Source: Diplosphaera chodatii
Taxonomy: Eukaryota > Chlorophyta > Trebouxiophyceae > Prasiolales > Stichococcaceae
Assembly (NCBI GenBank): GCA_032358165.1
Contig: JAALGY010000038.1
Span: forward strand, 2,170,001 to 2,234,000
Direction: 5' to 3'
Length of the DNA: 64,000 bases
The stretch's first letter is position 1. Each line of letters starts with the position of its first letter. A program made the translations under genes and the position numbers. This document shows positions 47,401 to 60,400 of the stretch, piece after piece. The notes below the pieces were generated by a model. The model saw nothing but the letters and a program-made list of their open reading frames with translations, did no database searches and was not told the DNA's origin.

Positions 47401-48021
47401 CGCCGCCCGCAACACCCTCCTCTCCAAGATGCATCAGGTGCGATCATAACTTCGAGTCCCTGACGCAGTCAAAAACAATTGTGTCAAACTCGCCGTGGGG
47501 CCTTGTAGCAGCGCGCACTGCTGCTCACCTGGCAGCCTGTCGAAGATTGTGTTCATACCGCCTTCAGCACATATGCTGGCGATGTGTATCCGGTCTTCGT
47601 TCCAGGCTGCCAGGGTGATGAGCATATTAGCCTTATCACGACCAGTGACTTGGACCTCTGCATAAGGATTGAGCCGGTCCCCTGCATACTGTGCAGACCG
47701 AGCGCCAGCTGGCGGCGACGGGGATGGATGATGTGGAGACGCTCAGCAGGCTGACCGTGCTGCTGGGCCAGCAGGTGTGCCACCTGTTTGAAGAGAAGCT
47801 TTAGCGGCTCACCGTCAGCTTGACCGAGCAGCAAGTACCAGCAGTGATGCCAGGCACCCACATTGTCTGTCACCTGCACCCAGCTTGCCTCAACGCAGCG
47901 ATGGGACGGCGTACATGCAGCATGCAGCAGAGCACATCTGCACACAGTTCCACAGGAACGCATGTCTGTGTGTGACGCGATGCAGGCTGACGCACTAGCG
48001 GCGCTGCGGCGCAGCCTGTGA
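44498..48021 (+). CDS. Protein with two ZNRD2/SSSCA1-type zinc ribbons
   Basis: Member of the Sjogren/scleroderma autoantigen 1 (ZNRD2) family, whose cellular role is poorly defined. The first unit starts RNRVRLDSVNRISDRLLQ (exon to 44556). It splices to GWTLLSDGCPDCG (44683), then VPLLRKAPAPDMWCVNCEAG (44832). The CPDC and CVNC pairs form the ribbon. The second unit is RQAESDRISAALGQRMLQGW plus ALLDAYCPV (about 45935-46032), spliced to CNTPLVRARDGRHFCVGC (46222), with CPVC and CVGC. Between and after them are Ala/Pro/Ser/Asp-rich linkers. The C-terminal helix (VIAAARNTLLSKMHQ, LHTVQTERQLAATGMDDVET, LSRLTVLLGQQ, ADALAALRRSL) ends TGA at 48019 and resembles the helical ending of plant homologues. 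The 5' end is not resolved, and the stretch 45240-45700 contains uncertain exons. Confidence 0.75.
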
Positions 48022-48732
48022 GCGGCGTGGGTAGATCAATAGTGGTGGAGTGGGGCAAGGCTGCTTTGCTTGGTTTGCCGCTGTGATGGCAGGACTTTGG
48101 TTGTTGAGTTGTCGTCTACCATCAGTCGGAGTGTGTGCTGTTTGGTTTGATCTCTGCAGATGCTGGCCTCAGGAGAGTGACATCCGTGTCTCGTCCGTAC
48201 CCCTGCAACCTGTTGAAACGAGGCAGTGGTTTCTAGATCTCCAACAGTTTACAGTAGCTATGACAGGTTGCAGTGGATGCAGACCACCAGACAATCAGAG
48301 CTGCAGGTCAAGCCGATGACGGACAAAGCGGAAGCTTGCTGTGTGTTCGATGGTTCAACAAGACACCCCACGGTGGCAACAGAATACTATGCTACCAGCA
48401 CATTGTGTACTCCCCACACCAACTGCTGCAAATGTCACTAAGTGATGCTCAGTTTCACGTCATTCTTATGGCATTGGGCCGCTTGTGCCCCAGACCACAC
48501 AACATCAGCTGTATCATCTGCACGAACATCTCTATATGATGTGATTGCCCCAACTGCCCAGCGCAGCACATATGTGCCATGCTACCCAGGAGGTCAAGTG
48601 CTACGCTTGACCATGCCCCGCATAGGCATGGCACAGGTCCAGCAGAAAAGGAAATATGACAGAAACCTCTGATCTGACGGATCATCGAAACAAAGCTACA
48701 CAGCAGGGCAAGTCAGCCGGTGAGCCAGGCAC
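48022..48732. other. Intergenic region between convergent genes
   Basis: This 710-base region lies between two gene 3' ends and is relatively A/T-rich for the window. No gene, RNA or repeat is recognised. Confidence 0.5.
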
Positions 48733-51700
48733 TTAGAAGCGCTCTGCGCGGAAATGGAAGGAGGCTTTGCGGGCCGCCGAGTGCTGCACACACAGCGCCG
48801 ACAGCGTGTCCCGCAGCCCGGGCGGCCCTGCGGCGGATGTTGACCTTGTCAGACTTGCTGCACATTGAGCAGCTAGCCCGTTCTCGGCCCAGGTGTTCTG
48901 CTTGTTGCTACCCTGTGCTCATGCCTCGGTGGATGCCGACGCAGGCAGGCCTGAAAACTTAGAGGCACAACAGGTTGGGCACTGGCAGGATCGCTACTCG
49001 CAGCATCCGCAATATGCACCCACCGCAGTAGAAGACGCCGATGTTGGCGCCGGGGTGCGCCTGCTCCAGGGCCGCCAGGGTGGCCCCAAAGTCTGGCCTG
49101 CAAGGGGCTATCAGGGGTACTTTCAGACACCAGGCATCTGGGAAGTGGAGGTGGCCTCACGCAGGCGATGAAAGGCTGCTCAGCGCAGAGAGGTTTTTGT
49201 CCGGTCCTAGAGAGAGTTTGTTCGAAGGAAGCAGCCCCTCGCACCTGCCGTGCCAGGCCTTGACTGCGCTGCCAGCTGGGGGACTGCCACCGCCGGCGGC
49301 CTCCGCCCGCTCAGCTGCGTCAAGGTCTGACGCCGTCGACTCCCTCCCAAGCGCCTGCATGCACTCCCAACCAACTTCCAGACTCCTACCTTACATATGT
49401 CCCGTGCAACATGCACGCCGTCGGCATGACCTATGCCTATGCCGCAGTGTCTCGTGCGCGCGCCACCTTGCTGAGGCTGGCGTACGACTGCGAGCGGCTG
49501 GCGGCCCTGGTCAGGTGCACGTTGATGTCCAGCAGGTGGGAGGCGTCCGCCTCCGCAGCCGCCTGCAGGGTCTGGCGCAGCCACCTGCGCATAACATAGA
49601 ACTCTACATGACGCTGCCGCATGTCACAGGGTACATGGCCGGTGCACAATACAGTAACAGCGGTATGACCCCGACAGGCATGCTATTCCGTGTTCACATG
49701 CCAGCATCATAGCGGCAATCTAAAGAGTTCAAGTGACAGCAGAGCATGCTCACCTGGGGACAGTCGGCTCCCGCACCAGCCAGTGGAAGTGCACCTTCTG
49801 CACCGGCGGCAGCTCCCGCGGTTGGCAGCCAGGGCTGCAGGCCGCAACATCGCTGCAGGGTGGGCTGGCCGTGGCGGCGGCCCCCCGCTTTGCGTGCTGC
49901 TCCACAGCATCTGCCAGGATGCTGAGGAAAGGCGTCACCCCGACGCCAGCGCCGACCAGCAGCACCACTGGGAAGCGGCTGTAGGCGACCGCCGGAGCTC
50001 CAAAGGGCCCATCGATCATCAGCTCCAGCTGTGATAGGGACTGCGCCTGCCAAGGCACCAGGCAGACAGCACGCCTCAGGGAGCTGCCCTTGGACATGTT
50101 GCTGGCATGCTTGCCTGCTGTGTCTTTGGTGCTAGACGGCAACATCATGGGTCTGCCCCTGACGCGCACCCCCCTTTCTGCATGGTGGAATATGGGAGCG
50201 AGGCTGCAGCGTGCACCTGCGCAGCCTGCTGCAAGGAGTCCTGGTGCAGCTGGTACTGCTCCCGCAGGGGCCCGGGCGCCCGCAGCGGCGGCTCCGGGGA
50301 GCTCAGGACTCCGGGGTCTGCAGGCGGCGCCGCTTCCAGCTGCCGCCGGAGGAGCTCGTGCAGCGCTGTCGCCCAGTTGCCTGCCAGTCATTGCATCAGC
50401 TTGTCAGGCGTAAAGCCTTTGCTAGTTCCTGCTCGGCAGCAGGCTGCCAACAGGATCTGGAAGCAGCAATTTGAGGCGATTGAGGTTGGGAACCACCCGT
50501 GTGCCTGCTTATGTTCGTCGTAAACACAGCACCACAGCTGCAGGCTGGATCCGTGCAGGCTCACCGCCGTTGCGGACCAGCACGGCGAGGCTGTCTGCTG
50601 ACGGCGAGCCGGCCAGGCTGATGGGGTGCCACTGCAGCATGGCGACCGCGGGCATGCACATGTACATGTACATGCCGGGCCTGCGAGCAGCGCGACAGCA
50701 GCTGAGTGGATGGCAAGTGATGTCAGCTTTGCGCAGGATGGGGACGCTCATCTTCCAACATCAACTCCAGTGCACAAACGAGCTGCTAAGGAGAGTGCAA
50801 GTTCCAGCTGTGCCCTCACAACAGCTGGTGGAGTGGAGGGCCGGGCACCTGAAGTGGAAGCCCCTGGGGCGGCTGATCTGCAGCGCGATGGTGTCGTCGC
50901 CCATGAACTCAGCGCCCAGGATGCGGGTGCGCCGCCGGTTGCGCCGGTACCACCGAATGCCCCGGTCCGCCAGCCGGATGAGTATCGGGATGCTAACCCA
51001 CACCTGCCGCACACCCACAGCGTAATAGCATATTGACACTTGTCGACTTGAGATGCCCAGCCCAGTGCTGATCGGGAATGAAGGATAGGCATCTGCTGGC
51101 GACCATGCTGCAGCGGCCATCGGACCCTGCGAAGGCGGCGATGCAAGATGGACAGTCAGATGTGTGCGCTGGCCTGTGGTCAAGCGTACCCAGGTGTCCG
51201 AGTAGCCCCACTCCAGGGGCGACACGTTCAGCGCAAAGGGGTTCTCCACCCTGCGGAGGGCGCCCGGCAGCGGGTGCAGCACCAGCAGGGTGTAGAATAC
51301 GCCGCCGCCGATCTTGTGGCTGGTCCAGAACCTGAGACGCACAGCATGCGACAGTGTGCTGCTCGGAGCGGCTGTACAGCCAGTTGTCTGCTATGAGCGA
51401 GGACAGCCAACATGATAGGAGGACGAACAAATGGGCAAGAGTTCTCACCAGTCGTAGTCGTTCAAGACCTTGCCGACTGCCGTGCCTTTTAGCCACGGCG
51501 CCTTCCGCGGATATGGCAGCGCAAAGGCAAACATCACGCCCAGCACCACGAGCATGCATATACCTGTTAGGTTCATCACGTTGATTTGCTTATTCTGCAG
51601 TGCTCGTTTGCAGTGCTCGTGATGACAAGTGGCGGCTATGGGTACAGCTGCCTGATGACCCGGCCTGGTTCCTGCTGGATTATCGGAAAAATCTGGCGGT

Positions 51701-52819
51701 GAAGCAGGGTATGAAACATCTCGACTCGAAGATCATAACACACCTGTATAGGTTGATTCCTGGTTCAGGAGCTGCCAGAAGGACAGCGGCTGCGGCATGT
51801 CCGGGAATGCTGCCTCCCACAGGTCAGCTGACTGATGTGCCTGCGGCGACAGCAGCGCAGGCGCTTCTAGCACATGGTTACGAGGGTTGCACGTCACAAA
51901 CTGGCCGATCGACGTGGTCAACTGCGTGATGCAGATTCGGTGTATTATGCATGTCCTCACGCTGACTCACCGCATGTGCGTAGTCGGCAATATGGCACAG
52001 TGTATGCACGATGGCCAGGAGTCCGCCTGTGCCGGCGACCAGCATGTGGAATGGAACAGCGTAGTCAAAGGGCACGATGCGGTCCAGCCACGTCGACCTG
52101 CAGCGGGCTCAGCGATGTTTCACCGTCTGCGCCGGCAAGTGGCGGCTGCATGTGCTGAGGTTGCCTGCCTGCAGTGTCTTCAGCATGCGAGTAATGATAC
52201 GGGCCGGTATCCACACTCGATACCAGGATGCACCTGAGGGGCGTGGTGAAGACGTAGGACAGCGGCAGGATCAGCACGGGCCAGATGGCGATCTTCATGG
52301 CGTTGCCGCACGCCTTGGCGACCGGCAGCGACGGGCCGTACAGCGCCCGCTTCGGGCCGCGGCTGAACTGCTGGAAGCGCCAGGCCCAGAACAAGGCTGC
52401 GCAGACCGGCGCCCTCCCATCAGCTCACTGCTTCAGCCTTGTTGACCATCGCCAACGAGATGGTGTGCACCCCTCTGCAAGCTGCAAGTGATGCGCGCTC
52501 CTCAGAGATACACCTTGATGATGTGCAGCACGGAAGGCTGCCGTCGCTCACCCAGCACGCAGAGGAACACAGTGAGCCAGACGACCCGCAGCTGCACTTG
52601 ACGGTCCCACACGATGCGGCGGGCGTTCCGTGGCAGCTGTACATCCGCCGCCGCCTGCGGTGGCTGCTGAGCGGCTGTCCCACTGCGATCAAAGCCTGCG
52701 ATGAGGCTGCTGCTGCTTTCGAACGAACTTCGGCAGCTGCCTGGTGTCGATGCCAACAGCTTGTCGGGGCTGTCATTATCGTCTGCTGCAGGCGGGCGAA
52801 ATGCATCTTCGGCCAGGAT
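48733..52819 (-). CDS. NADPH oxidase / ferric-reductase-type flavocytochrome (NOX/RBOH-like)
   Basis: Membrane flavocytochrome that passes electrons from NADPH via FAD and two hemes across the membrane, to O2 (NOX) or Fe(III) (FRE). Minus-strand exons in order: a cytosolic Ser-rich N-terminus and first helix (VVWLTVFLCVLG); WAWRFQQFSRGPKRALYGPS; AIWPVLILPLSYVFTTPLR; VPFHMLVAGTGGLLAIVHTL (His-x13-His); MLVVLGVMFAFALPYPR; SHKIGGGVFYTLLVLHPLPG (His-x13-His). These are the two heme pairs. The FAD site is LQWHPISLAGS, and NADPH binding is LLVGAGVGVTPFLSIL. Late landmarks are SAVKAWHGRPDF, GANIGVFYCG and an aromatic C-terminus SFHFRAERF, TAA at 48733, as in NOX. The order and the last motifs fit RBOH/NOX better than yeast FRE. 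No EF-hand was found N-terminal to the first helix. The first exon is unresolved: the open frame starting after a TGCAG at 52820 has no Met. Confidence 0.87.
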
Positions 52820-54419
52820 CTGCACAAGAAGGGTTCAGCAGACTTCAGCGATTTCCCAGGTGTTACGCGAGCCGGGCGCAGGGCCTTGACATTCTGATAC
52901 CAGAGCTACTTGAGGGAGCACCAGCAGTGATGTTCATCAGCGGTAAATGCCACGTGCGCGCCTGCTGCTGCTGATGGTTGACATCGCCGCTGCCGCTGCA
53001 GCTGTCAGAGGGACTGGGCACCAGCCCTGTGCCTGCAGGCTCCGCAGTAGAGACTTTGAGAATCTGTTCGAGACCCATCAGAGGCCGCCGGAGCCAGCCC
53101 GGCGGGACTTGATGTCCCTTGCTGCTGAGCTTGTTCGTGCGGCCCTGCGCAGGCAATCCGAAACGATTGGGACCTCCTGGCTGCATCCAGTCTTGATCGT
53201 CGCATCTGGAAGCGATCGACACTTTACCGGCCAAATGAACACGTTGATGAGCTGCAGAGGTCACGGCCAAGATTTCACAGATGCCGGACAGGAATATTGC
53301 TGGTCGTTCACGGCGTCGTGCCACTGCTGTTGTCGAGTACGTCACCGCTTGATGATAGATCGCGTCTGCTTCGCTGCTTTTGCTGCTCGCCCGCAAGCGT
53401 TACATGTCCCACAGTGGCTGCCGCTTAACTATGACCTATGCTCCCGGTCATGGGCCAAACCGTCACCAGCCATTCCGGTGACGTGCTGCCGGATCGCGGT
53501 TCCGAGCGTGTATCGCAAGTGACTAGCAGCATGCGCCGCTACTGCCTCGAGGCAATGCTGACGCACACCTATCGAATAGCAGCCGCCCCCGAACTGTTCA
53601 GCCGGCGATTGCCGAGCGGCGATGGGGGCTGTTCCACGCAAGATGCGTCTTGCAAGGGTCTGAATTGGTGTTTGATGTCTGCCAGCTGCTCTGTCGAGAT
53701 TCTGCTGCTTTCAAAAGGCGTGTTGTCTTGTGATGCTGCTGTTCTCTGTCGCTGTGATGTCGTACATGCGGATCGGTGGGCAGTGTCAGTCAGTCAGCCT
53801 GCGATTGCACTGCTACATGTTGCAACAACAACGGTCTGACAATAGAACATAGGGCAGTCAGATGATGACTGACCAATCAAACTGCCAACTCCGCTGTGGC
53901 TCCGTTAATGCTTGAAGCGCCGCGTGAGCGGCCCGGCTTCGCAATAACTACCAATTTCACCCCCGAACTTTAGAAGCATCCCCTATCAAACACACCCCCC
54001 ATTTGTGTGGGATTCAAGTCAGAGAGCATGTCAGCATGCTCGAACACACAGTGTGCACTGCAGCTTGACAAGCGTAGAATTGTGGGTGTTCATAGCACAT
54101 GTGTGGACAGCCATGAGTATCGGAGGCAGACCGGGGCTCCTCGTGTAACAACTGAAAACATGGTCTCGGAAACGTGATCAGAGGTGATGCCGACGATTTT
54201 CGCCTGAATCAGAGCTCTGCTGCTTAGCCGTCTCTTGTTGATCCTCGTGTGTGCCTGATGTGGTGTGCAAGCGGCGCAAGATCGTGCTTGTTCTATGTGT
54301 GCACGGTATGCGCCAGGCCGAGGGCACGCATCTCAACCTGCCTTGCAGTATCTGTGCATGCAGCAACACTCACGCATCTTCATGCAGCCGCAGAGCCGAG
54401 GGTGCTCGCGGGCGACATC
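52820..54419. other. Upstream region of two divergent genes
   Basis: This 1.6 kb region must contain the missing first exon of the NADPH oxidase (minus) and the promoter of SEC16 (plus). Open frames here, such as plus 52947-53522, show no motif and poor codon bias. Bases 53850-54250 are A/T-richer. They include a CCAAT-like string (53872-53876) and a perfect hairpin at 54024-54041. Confidence 0.4.
54024..54041. promoter_or_regulatory. Perfect 7-bp inverted repeat with 4-base loop
   Basis: GAGCATG and CATGCTC flank TCAG in the non-coding region about 380 bases upstream of SEC16. The function is unknown; short palindromes of this size can occur by chance. Confidence 0.25.
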
Positions 54420-57400
54420 ATGACTGATGGGGCTGGTGGCAGCAGCGGTGGTGTGCCGGAACCTTTGCAGCACTTCGGCCGCACTGCGGACGCTGCTCCA
54501 GCTGCGCCAGACAGCACCGCAACAGCGCCGCGCCGGACGCCTGTGCGCGCTCCAGGAGCCTCAGTGCTCCCGCGACCCCGTCTGCCGGCATCTGCATCCG
54601 CCAACACGCGTCCCGGAACAGTCGGTATGGGCGTGCAGGGGGCGCCTTCAGGTCCCGTACCACCTGCAACTGCCGCCTCCAGGGCAGCGCAGCGGCCGAT
54701 CGCACCCCGGCGGCCTGGCGGCAGCAGCGGCGCGCCGCCAGCACCCCAGGCAGCTCCAGGCGCCACCGGCAGCGTTGGCAGCAATGCCAGCCCGGTGCCC
54801 GCCGCTGCCGAGCAGCAGCATCCGCAACCAGTTGTGACAGGTGCAGGCCTGCACGGGCCAAGCACGTGCAAAGCAACGGACCTATAATCCAAGTCAGCGG
54901 CTGCTAGTAGGATGCATGCGCATGCATGCATCAGTAGGAGCCTTGCAACCTGCTGCATGCATGCAGCTTGTCAATGCTGTGCCCGGTGCAGGGTCATCAC
55001 CGTCGCCGGTACGACGGAAGAAGGGCGACGACTTTGGCGACGCGGCGCCGCGGGCGCTGCCCAGCGCACGGCCGCTGCCCGTGGCTGGCCGCGCGCTGCC
55101 CGCGCTCCCGCGCACCCTGCCAGCGGCCGGCGCACCCGCAACCGGCGGCGCCGGCAGGGCGCACAGCCTGCCAGCAAAGCATGCTGGCGGCGTCACGAAG
55201 CCCTCGACCCTTCCCGCGCCTGCAGGCAGGACGCCAGCAGGGGCCAGCGCCGTGGCCGCGGCGGACACAGCGCAACCTGCAGCGCCTCAAGCATCTGCTC
55301 CAGAAGGAAGTGCTGCCAGGACAGCCAGAATGGGACGAGGCCTCAGTGCTGCAACTGTGAAGCCGGTGCAGCGCGTCCCGCAGCCAACACGGCCCACGCA
55401 ACCGCCAGCACCATTTGTGGAGCCGCCCAGAAAGTCGAGCGTTTCAGCTGGCAGCGCCGCGCTGCCGGGCAGCCGTCCCACATCCCGCCAGAACGTGCCT
55501 CGCATGCCGCCACCGCCCACGCTGCAGCGCACTGCCTCAGCCGCTTCGGCTGCTTCAGCTGGCTCAGCTGCCTCTGCGGCATCCTCTGCGGCTGCCGTGG
55601 CGCCAGGCAGGCAACTTGCTGCAGGGGATCAGCAACCTCGCAGCACCTCTGTTGCAGGTATGCGCAGCTTGAGCTGCTCATTGTTTCGCATTGTGCTGCG
55701 AGTTTAAGCAGCACTCTTGGCAAAAATGCTTGTTGTTATGTGTTGAGCATCATGCTGCTTTGTGCACATGCCTGCCGAACCACCGATCGGTCACAAGGGT
55801 TGTACGCTGTGACAGGGTCTGCAGCATCAACCCCGGCTGGCACGCCACGCTCAGCGTTGGTCACGCCGCCACCAGCTGCGACGCCAGCGCTGCCGGCATT
55901 TGCGCCGCGCCGCAGGCTGCCAGGTTCTAGCCCAGGCCCTAGCGCCCGGGCGTCTGCGTGTGACTCAGCCACCCCCCCGCCAGCTGCTCTGCCAGACAAA
56001 CTTCAGGCGTCTGGCAGCAGCAGCCCCACGGCCCCTGGTGCTGGGCTTGTGCCACATCCTGTGTCAACAGCGGCAGCAGGCGGCGTGCCAACTGGCATTC
56101 AGGGCGTGACCCAGCGCTCAGCTTTGGCGAAAAACCCTGCACCAAAGGTCCCTGCTCCCAGCGACCCTGAATCCCCTGCCGCCCTCAGGCAGCCACATAC
56201 AGGCCGCTCGACTGCAGATGCTGCAGGGCCTGCCGAAGACAGTCCGCAAGAGCTGGGTGGCCGAACAGCAGCAGCGCAGCCATGTACCGCAGCACCGCAT
56301 GTGGTGCCCACTGCCAATGCTTCGGGCCAGCTGCAGCAGTCATCTGGTCTTGCGAACCCGCAGTCAGCCGCAGTCAGCGGCCTGAGCGGGGGCCCCAGTG
56401 CCGGCGATGCCGCTGCAGAGCCTGCGCTGCTGACGGCAAAGCAGGCGTCATCTGTGCCAGCGCTTCCTGCAGTGGCGGAGGCACCGGCTGTGCCAGCTGC
56501 ACCGCCCACAGCAGCGTCTGAAGCCAGCCCCGCAATGCCGCCCACAGCAAATGGGCAACCTGGTCAGCTGTCACAGTCCTTTGCCGGAGGGCCGCCGCCG
56601 CCCCTCAGCCCGCACAGCCAGCCGATACCCTTTGCGCTGGCCACGAACAGCGTGTGAGCAGCGTTGCACTGCTTTGCCAGCCGGTCACTGCAAGCTGCTA
56701 TTGCGCGCGTCTGCGGTTTACCTGTGGGTACTCCTGCTGACCGACTGCTTTCTGAGTGGCTGCAGGGGTGCCTCGCATGCTCCCGGCTTTGGCAGCGTCC
56801 CTGGTGTGGGTGGAGACGACACATCATCGTTCTTTGCTGGTCTCGGCTCAGGCAGGCCTCTCCAAAGCACTGCTGGCCCCTTCATTAGGCTTGTACATGT
56901 TGCCATCACGGCGGGTTGGGTGACCTGTCTTTTATCAAGTTGGTAACTGCATGGCTGCTAGGTGCCGGCATTCTTTCCCATCCTCAGTTTTGATGTTCAC
57001 TCTTTTTATGCCTGCAGAGCCAACAGAGTTCGATGCATTTTTGGCGGAGCAGCTGCCTGGTGACTTCGACACAGCAGCGTTTGAGACGCAGCATGGGAAA
57101 GCTGCAGGGCTGGGCTTGCAACCACCTTCAGTTTTGGACTCGCAGCGGGCAGCCCTGCAGGGAGGTGCCTCAGGGCAGGAGCTCCAGCATGCCATGCATA
57201 CGGTGCAGCAGCAGCCCCAGCCTGACGCGCAGCCTGGTGATGTGCTTGGGGCTGGGGACTCCGCGGCGTCATGGGGGTCGCTGCAGCCAGCAGCCCTGCA
57301 GCAGCCGCCTCAAGCGCCCTGGCCAACGAATCATCAGACGCCGTCAGCAGCTCCGCAGCCGCAGCAGCAGCAGCAGCAGCAGTGGCAGCCGGATGCTGCA

Positions 57401-60400
57401 TCACAGCAGCCACAGTCATCAGCCGCCAATGGCATTGCGGACGGCATGCTTGCACAGCAGGAGCGGAGTTCAGGCGAGCAGCCCGAGCTGCCTGCTGAGG
57501 CCGCTGGGCACGAGCAGCCATGGGACCCTGCTGCATATGAGCAGCGGTGGGGCGGCCGGCAGCATGAGCAGCAGCAGCTGCAGCAGTGGGACCCGGCAGC
57601 ATATCAGGAGACTGCCTGGGACGGGCAGCAGCAGCAGCAGCAGAGCCAGCAGTGGGACCCGTCTGCATTTGAGCAGCAGCAGGGCTGGAGTGCGCAGCAG
57701 CATCAGGGCGCCGAGGCATGGCAGCCACAGCCTGCACAGCTCCAGCAGCAGCATTGGACCGCAGACCCGACGCCAGGTCCCACTGCAGCCATGCAGCCAG
57801 ACGCAGCAGGTCTGCTGGCAGATGCGCATCAGGTGCCACCAGAGCTGCCACCAGAGCTGCCGCCAACTGTGAGCGACACAACTGCGGCTGCTGATGCAGC
57901 AGCGGCGGCACCGGACACTGGCAGCGAGTTCCCAGAGCAGCGCACAGCGGCAGTCGGCCCTGATGCTGCAGCTCAGGGCGGGGTGGCGCACACGGCGCCG
58001 ACAGATGCCACCAGGCTGCCGCCCAGCGATGCTGCAGCGCCTGCCGCGGACGCTGCTGAGAAGTATGCAGTTGGAAGCACTGGCGCTGGCCACGACGGTG
58101 CATCCGGTGCGGCTGGAGGTGGTGCGGCAGATGCTGCGGCGGCTGTGCCAGCAACAGCAGCCGAAACTGAGCCGCACCAGCAGGACGGCCAGGTCGGCTC
58201 GGGTGCCGAGCCGCAGTCTGCCGAGCCGCCCGTTGAGCAGGTTGACCAGCGGCAGCGGCAGTGGCAGCAGGCAGCAGGGGAGCAGCTCCTGCAGCACACA
58301 GAGGCGCAGCTGCATCAGGGGGCAGACCCAGCGGACGAGCAGCAGCAGTGGCAGCAGGCCGAGCCGTACGGTCAGCAGGATGCGGCATACCCACAGGGAT
58401 CGAATACATCCCACCCTGCAGCGGAAGTCGCCTACTGGCAGCAGCATGCAGCGTATGCAGAGGCCCCACAGCATGGTGCGCTGCAGAATGGCACCTATCA
58501 ACAGCAGTACGATGCTTTCACAGACGGCCTGGGCCAGCAGCACAGCCAGTCGCAGCCCCAGCACAGCCTGTCACCCGTTGCCCAGGATGGGAATCCTGCA
58601 CAGCAGTGGGCAACCCTGCCCTCCGGCGGTCATTCCATTGACCAGTGGCAGCAGTGGCAGCCGCAGGCGCACCAGCAGGTGGACGAGTCGCGGCCCGCGC
58701 AGCAGCATGCTGGCGATGATCATCAGCAGCCATGGCAGCAGCCGCAGGTGCAGCACGGCCAGCCGGCAGCCGGCTGGCAGCAGCCGCAGGCGCCAACCTC
58801 GCTGCGGCAGACTGCCGGTGCGCGCTTGCCTATGCTCGCCTGCTTCGGACCATTTGCTGGCCATGCTGCCTTCCACTGCTCCGGAGGTGGATCACTGCAA
58901 TATCACTGCAATGCGCTTTTTGTCTGTTTTCGACCACACTATTCGATTGGTCAGAAGCCGGAAGAACAACCCACCTCAGTAACTCATGTGACATCCGCCT
59001 TCGGGCAGTCGACAGAGTGCGGCACATGGTGGCTGCAGGGGCGTGGCAGCAGCCGGCGCCGCAGCACCCGGGCTACTCGGCGCCGATGCCCGCGCCGTAT
59101 GTGCGCCACAGCATCCTCAGCCCCGCGGGCAGCATGTCGCCCGGGCAGGGCGCCGCCGTCCGGCAGCAGTTCCAGCAGGTGCGTAGGCGGCGCTGCCCTG
59201 AGGCGCCACGTCAGCGTGGCGGCAGGGCTCCGGCTTGGAGGGACGGCTGCGCGGTGCCTGCACTGTGTCATGACGCCAAGGATTCTGCGTGCAGGGTGGC
59301 TTCTTCGTGCCGGGCGGCCTGGACGCGTCGCGGCCTTCTGCGTCACCATTTGCGGCGTACACCGCAGCAGCGCCGCCGCAGCACGGGCAGCAGGAGGTCG
59401 GTTGCAGCGCCTCATATCAGACCGCATGCCACGGCAGCATGCCCGGGACGCCTCTGCAGCAGCACAGCAGGACTCTGCGCATCACAACACCACTTGCTGT
59501 CGCAATCATCAAGGATCTCAAGGTTGCTGTGCGGCAAACCTGCGAAGTTCATCTCGTGTTAAATATATACTTCTCGATCCCGTGCAGCGCTACCTTGGCG
59601 AGCCCCCGCGCACGACTCGCCAGGCGCTGGAGACGCCGGCGGGGCGGCCGCCGTGCCCACTGGTGACGTTCGGCTTCGGCGGCCGCGTGCTGCTGATGCG
59701 CCCTCGCCCCTCCGCTTCCGGCATCCGGCCCGCCATGTCCACCGCAGGCACTTCATGTTGCCTGACATTGACATCACGCACTTGGAGATGTTTTTGCTGC
59801 TGCTCAGCGCACGTCCCAGGACGTGTCTCTTGCCGCCGAACTCACGGGTATGCGGCATCGTCGGCAGCGACGATTCACTGCAAGCGCAGGCAGCAGCTTT
59901 GGTGCCGATGCCACCAGCAGCAGGGAGGACGCCGAGATGGCGGCGGGGCCTCTCCAGCTGATGCGCCTGAGCGCGCTGCCGGGCGAGCTGGCGCTGCAGC
60001 AGCCGCAGATGCCATTGCAGGTGCTCTTCACAGTCTCAACGTCGCATCTTGTTAATAGAAGCACATCTTCAAGGTGCAGTGCAGCATTGAGGGGCTGCAA
60101 ATATGAGAGCCTAGCTGCAAATGTGCAGGGGGTGCGGGACGACAGCAGGGCGGCCCTGGAGCGGTTCCCTGGCCCGCTATCACCAACCACCAGCCGCGAC
60201 AAGGTGCCCACGTGCATACGTTTCTGCAAGCTGCTGCTTTCCCCTTGCTAATATTGGATGACATATTGCATGACAGTGCGATGACCAGCACAATGCAGTC
60301 AACCAGGACGTGGCAGTGCCCGAGGCGTGGTGCCCGCCTAAAATCGTGTGCTGAACACGTCTGGCACAGATCAAGTTGTTGCAGCTGATGTTGGAAACGT

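Noticed and set aside
52947..53522. 191-codon plus-strand open frame as a gene
   Set aside because: It has no motif, no codon bias like the real exons, and lies in the upstream region of two divergent genes.
54420..56660. The Ala/Pro-rich 54420-56657 block as a separate gene ending at TGA 56655
   Set aside because: A GTGTGA donor lies exactly at the apparent stop, and the following exon (GVGGDDTSSFFAGLGSG) continues in SEC16-like style.
57006..58564. Very long minus-strand open frames (487 and 364 codons) opposite SEC16
   Set aside because: They are shadows of CAG-rich coding sequence (CTG/GCT repeats give poly-Leu/Ala). The plus-strand frame has the real SEC16 context on both sides.
56951..60055. 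A single 1,034-codon plus-strand frame as one exon
   Set aside because: Only its first part (to about 58815) and a later part near 59590-59750 read as SEC16; the middle runs through introns, as the change to Cys/Arg-rich text shows.
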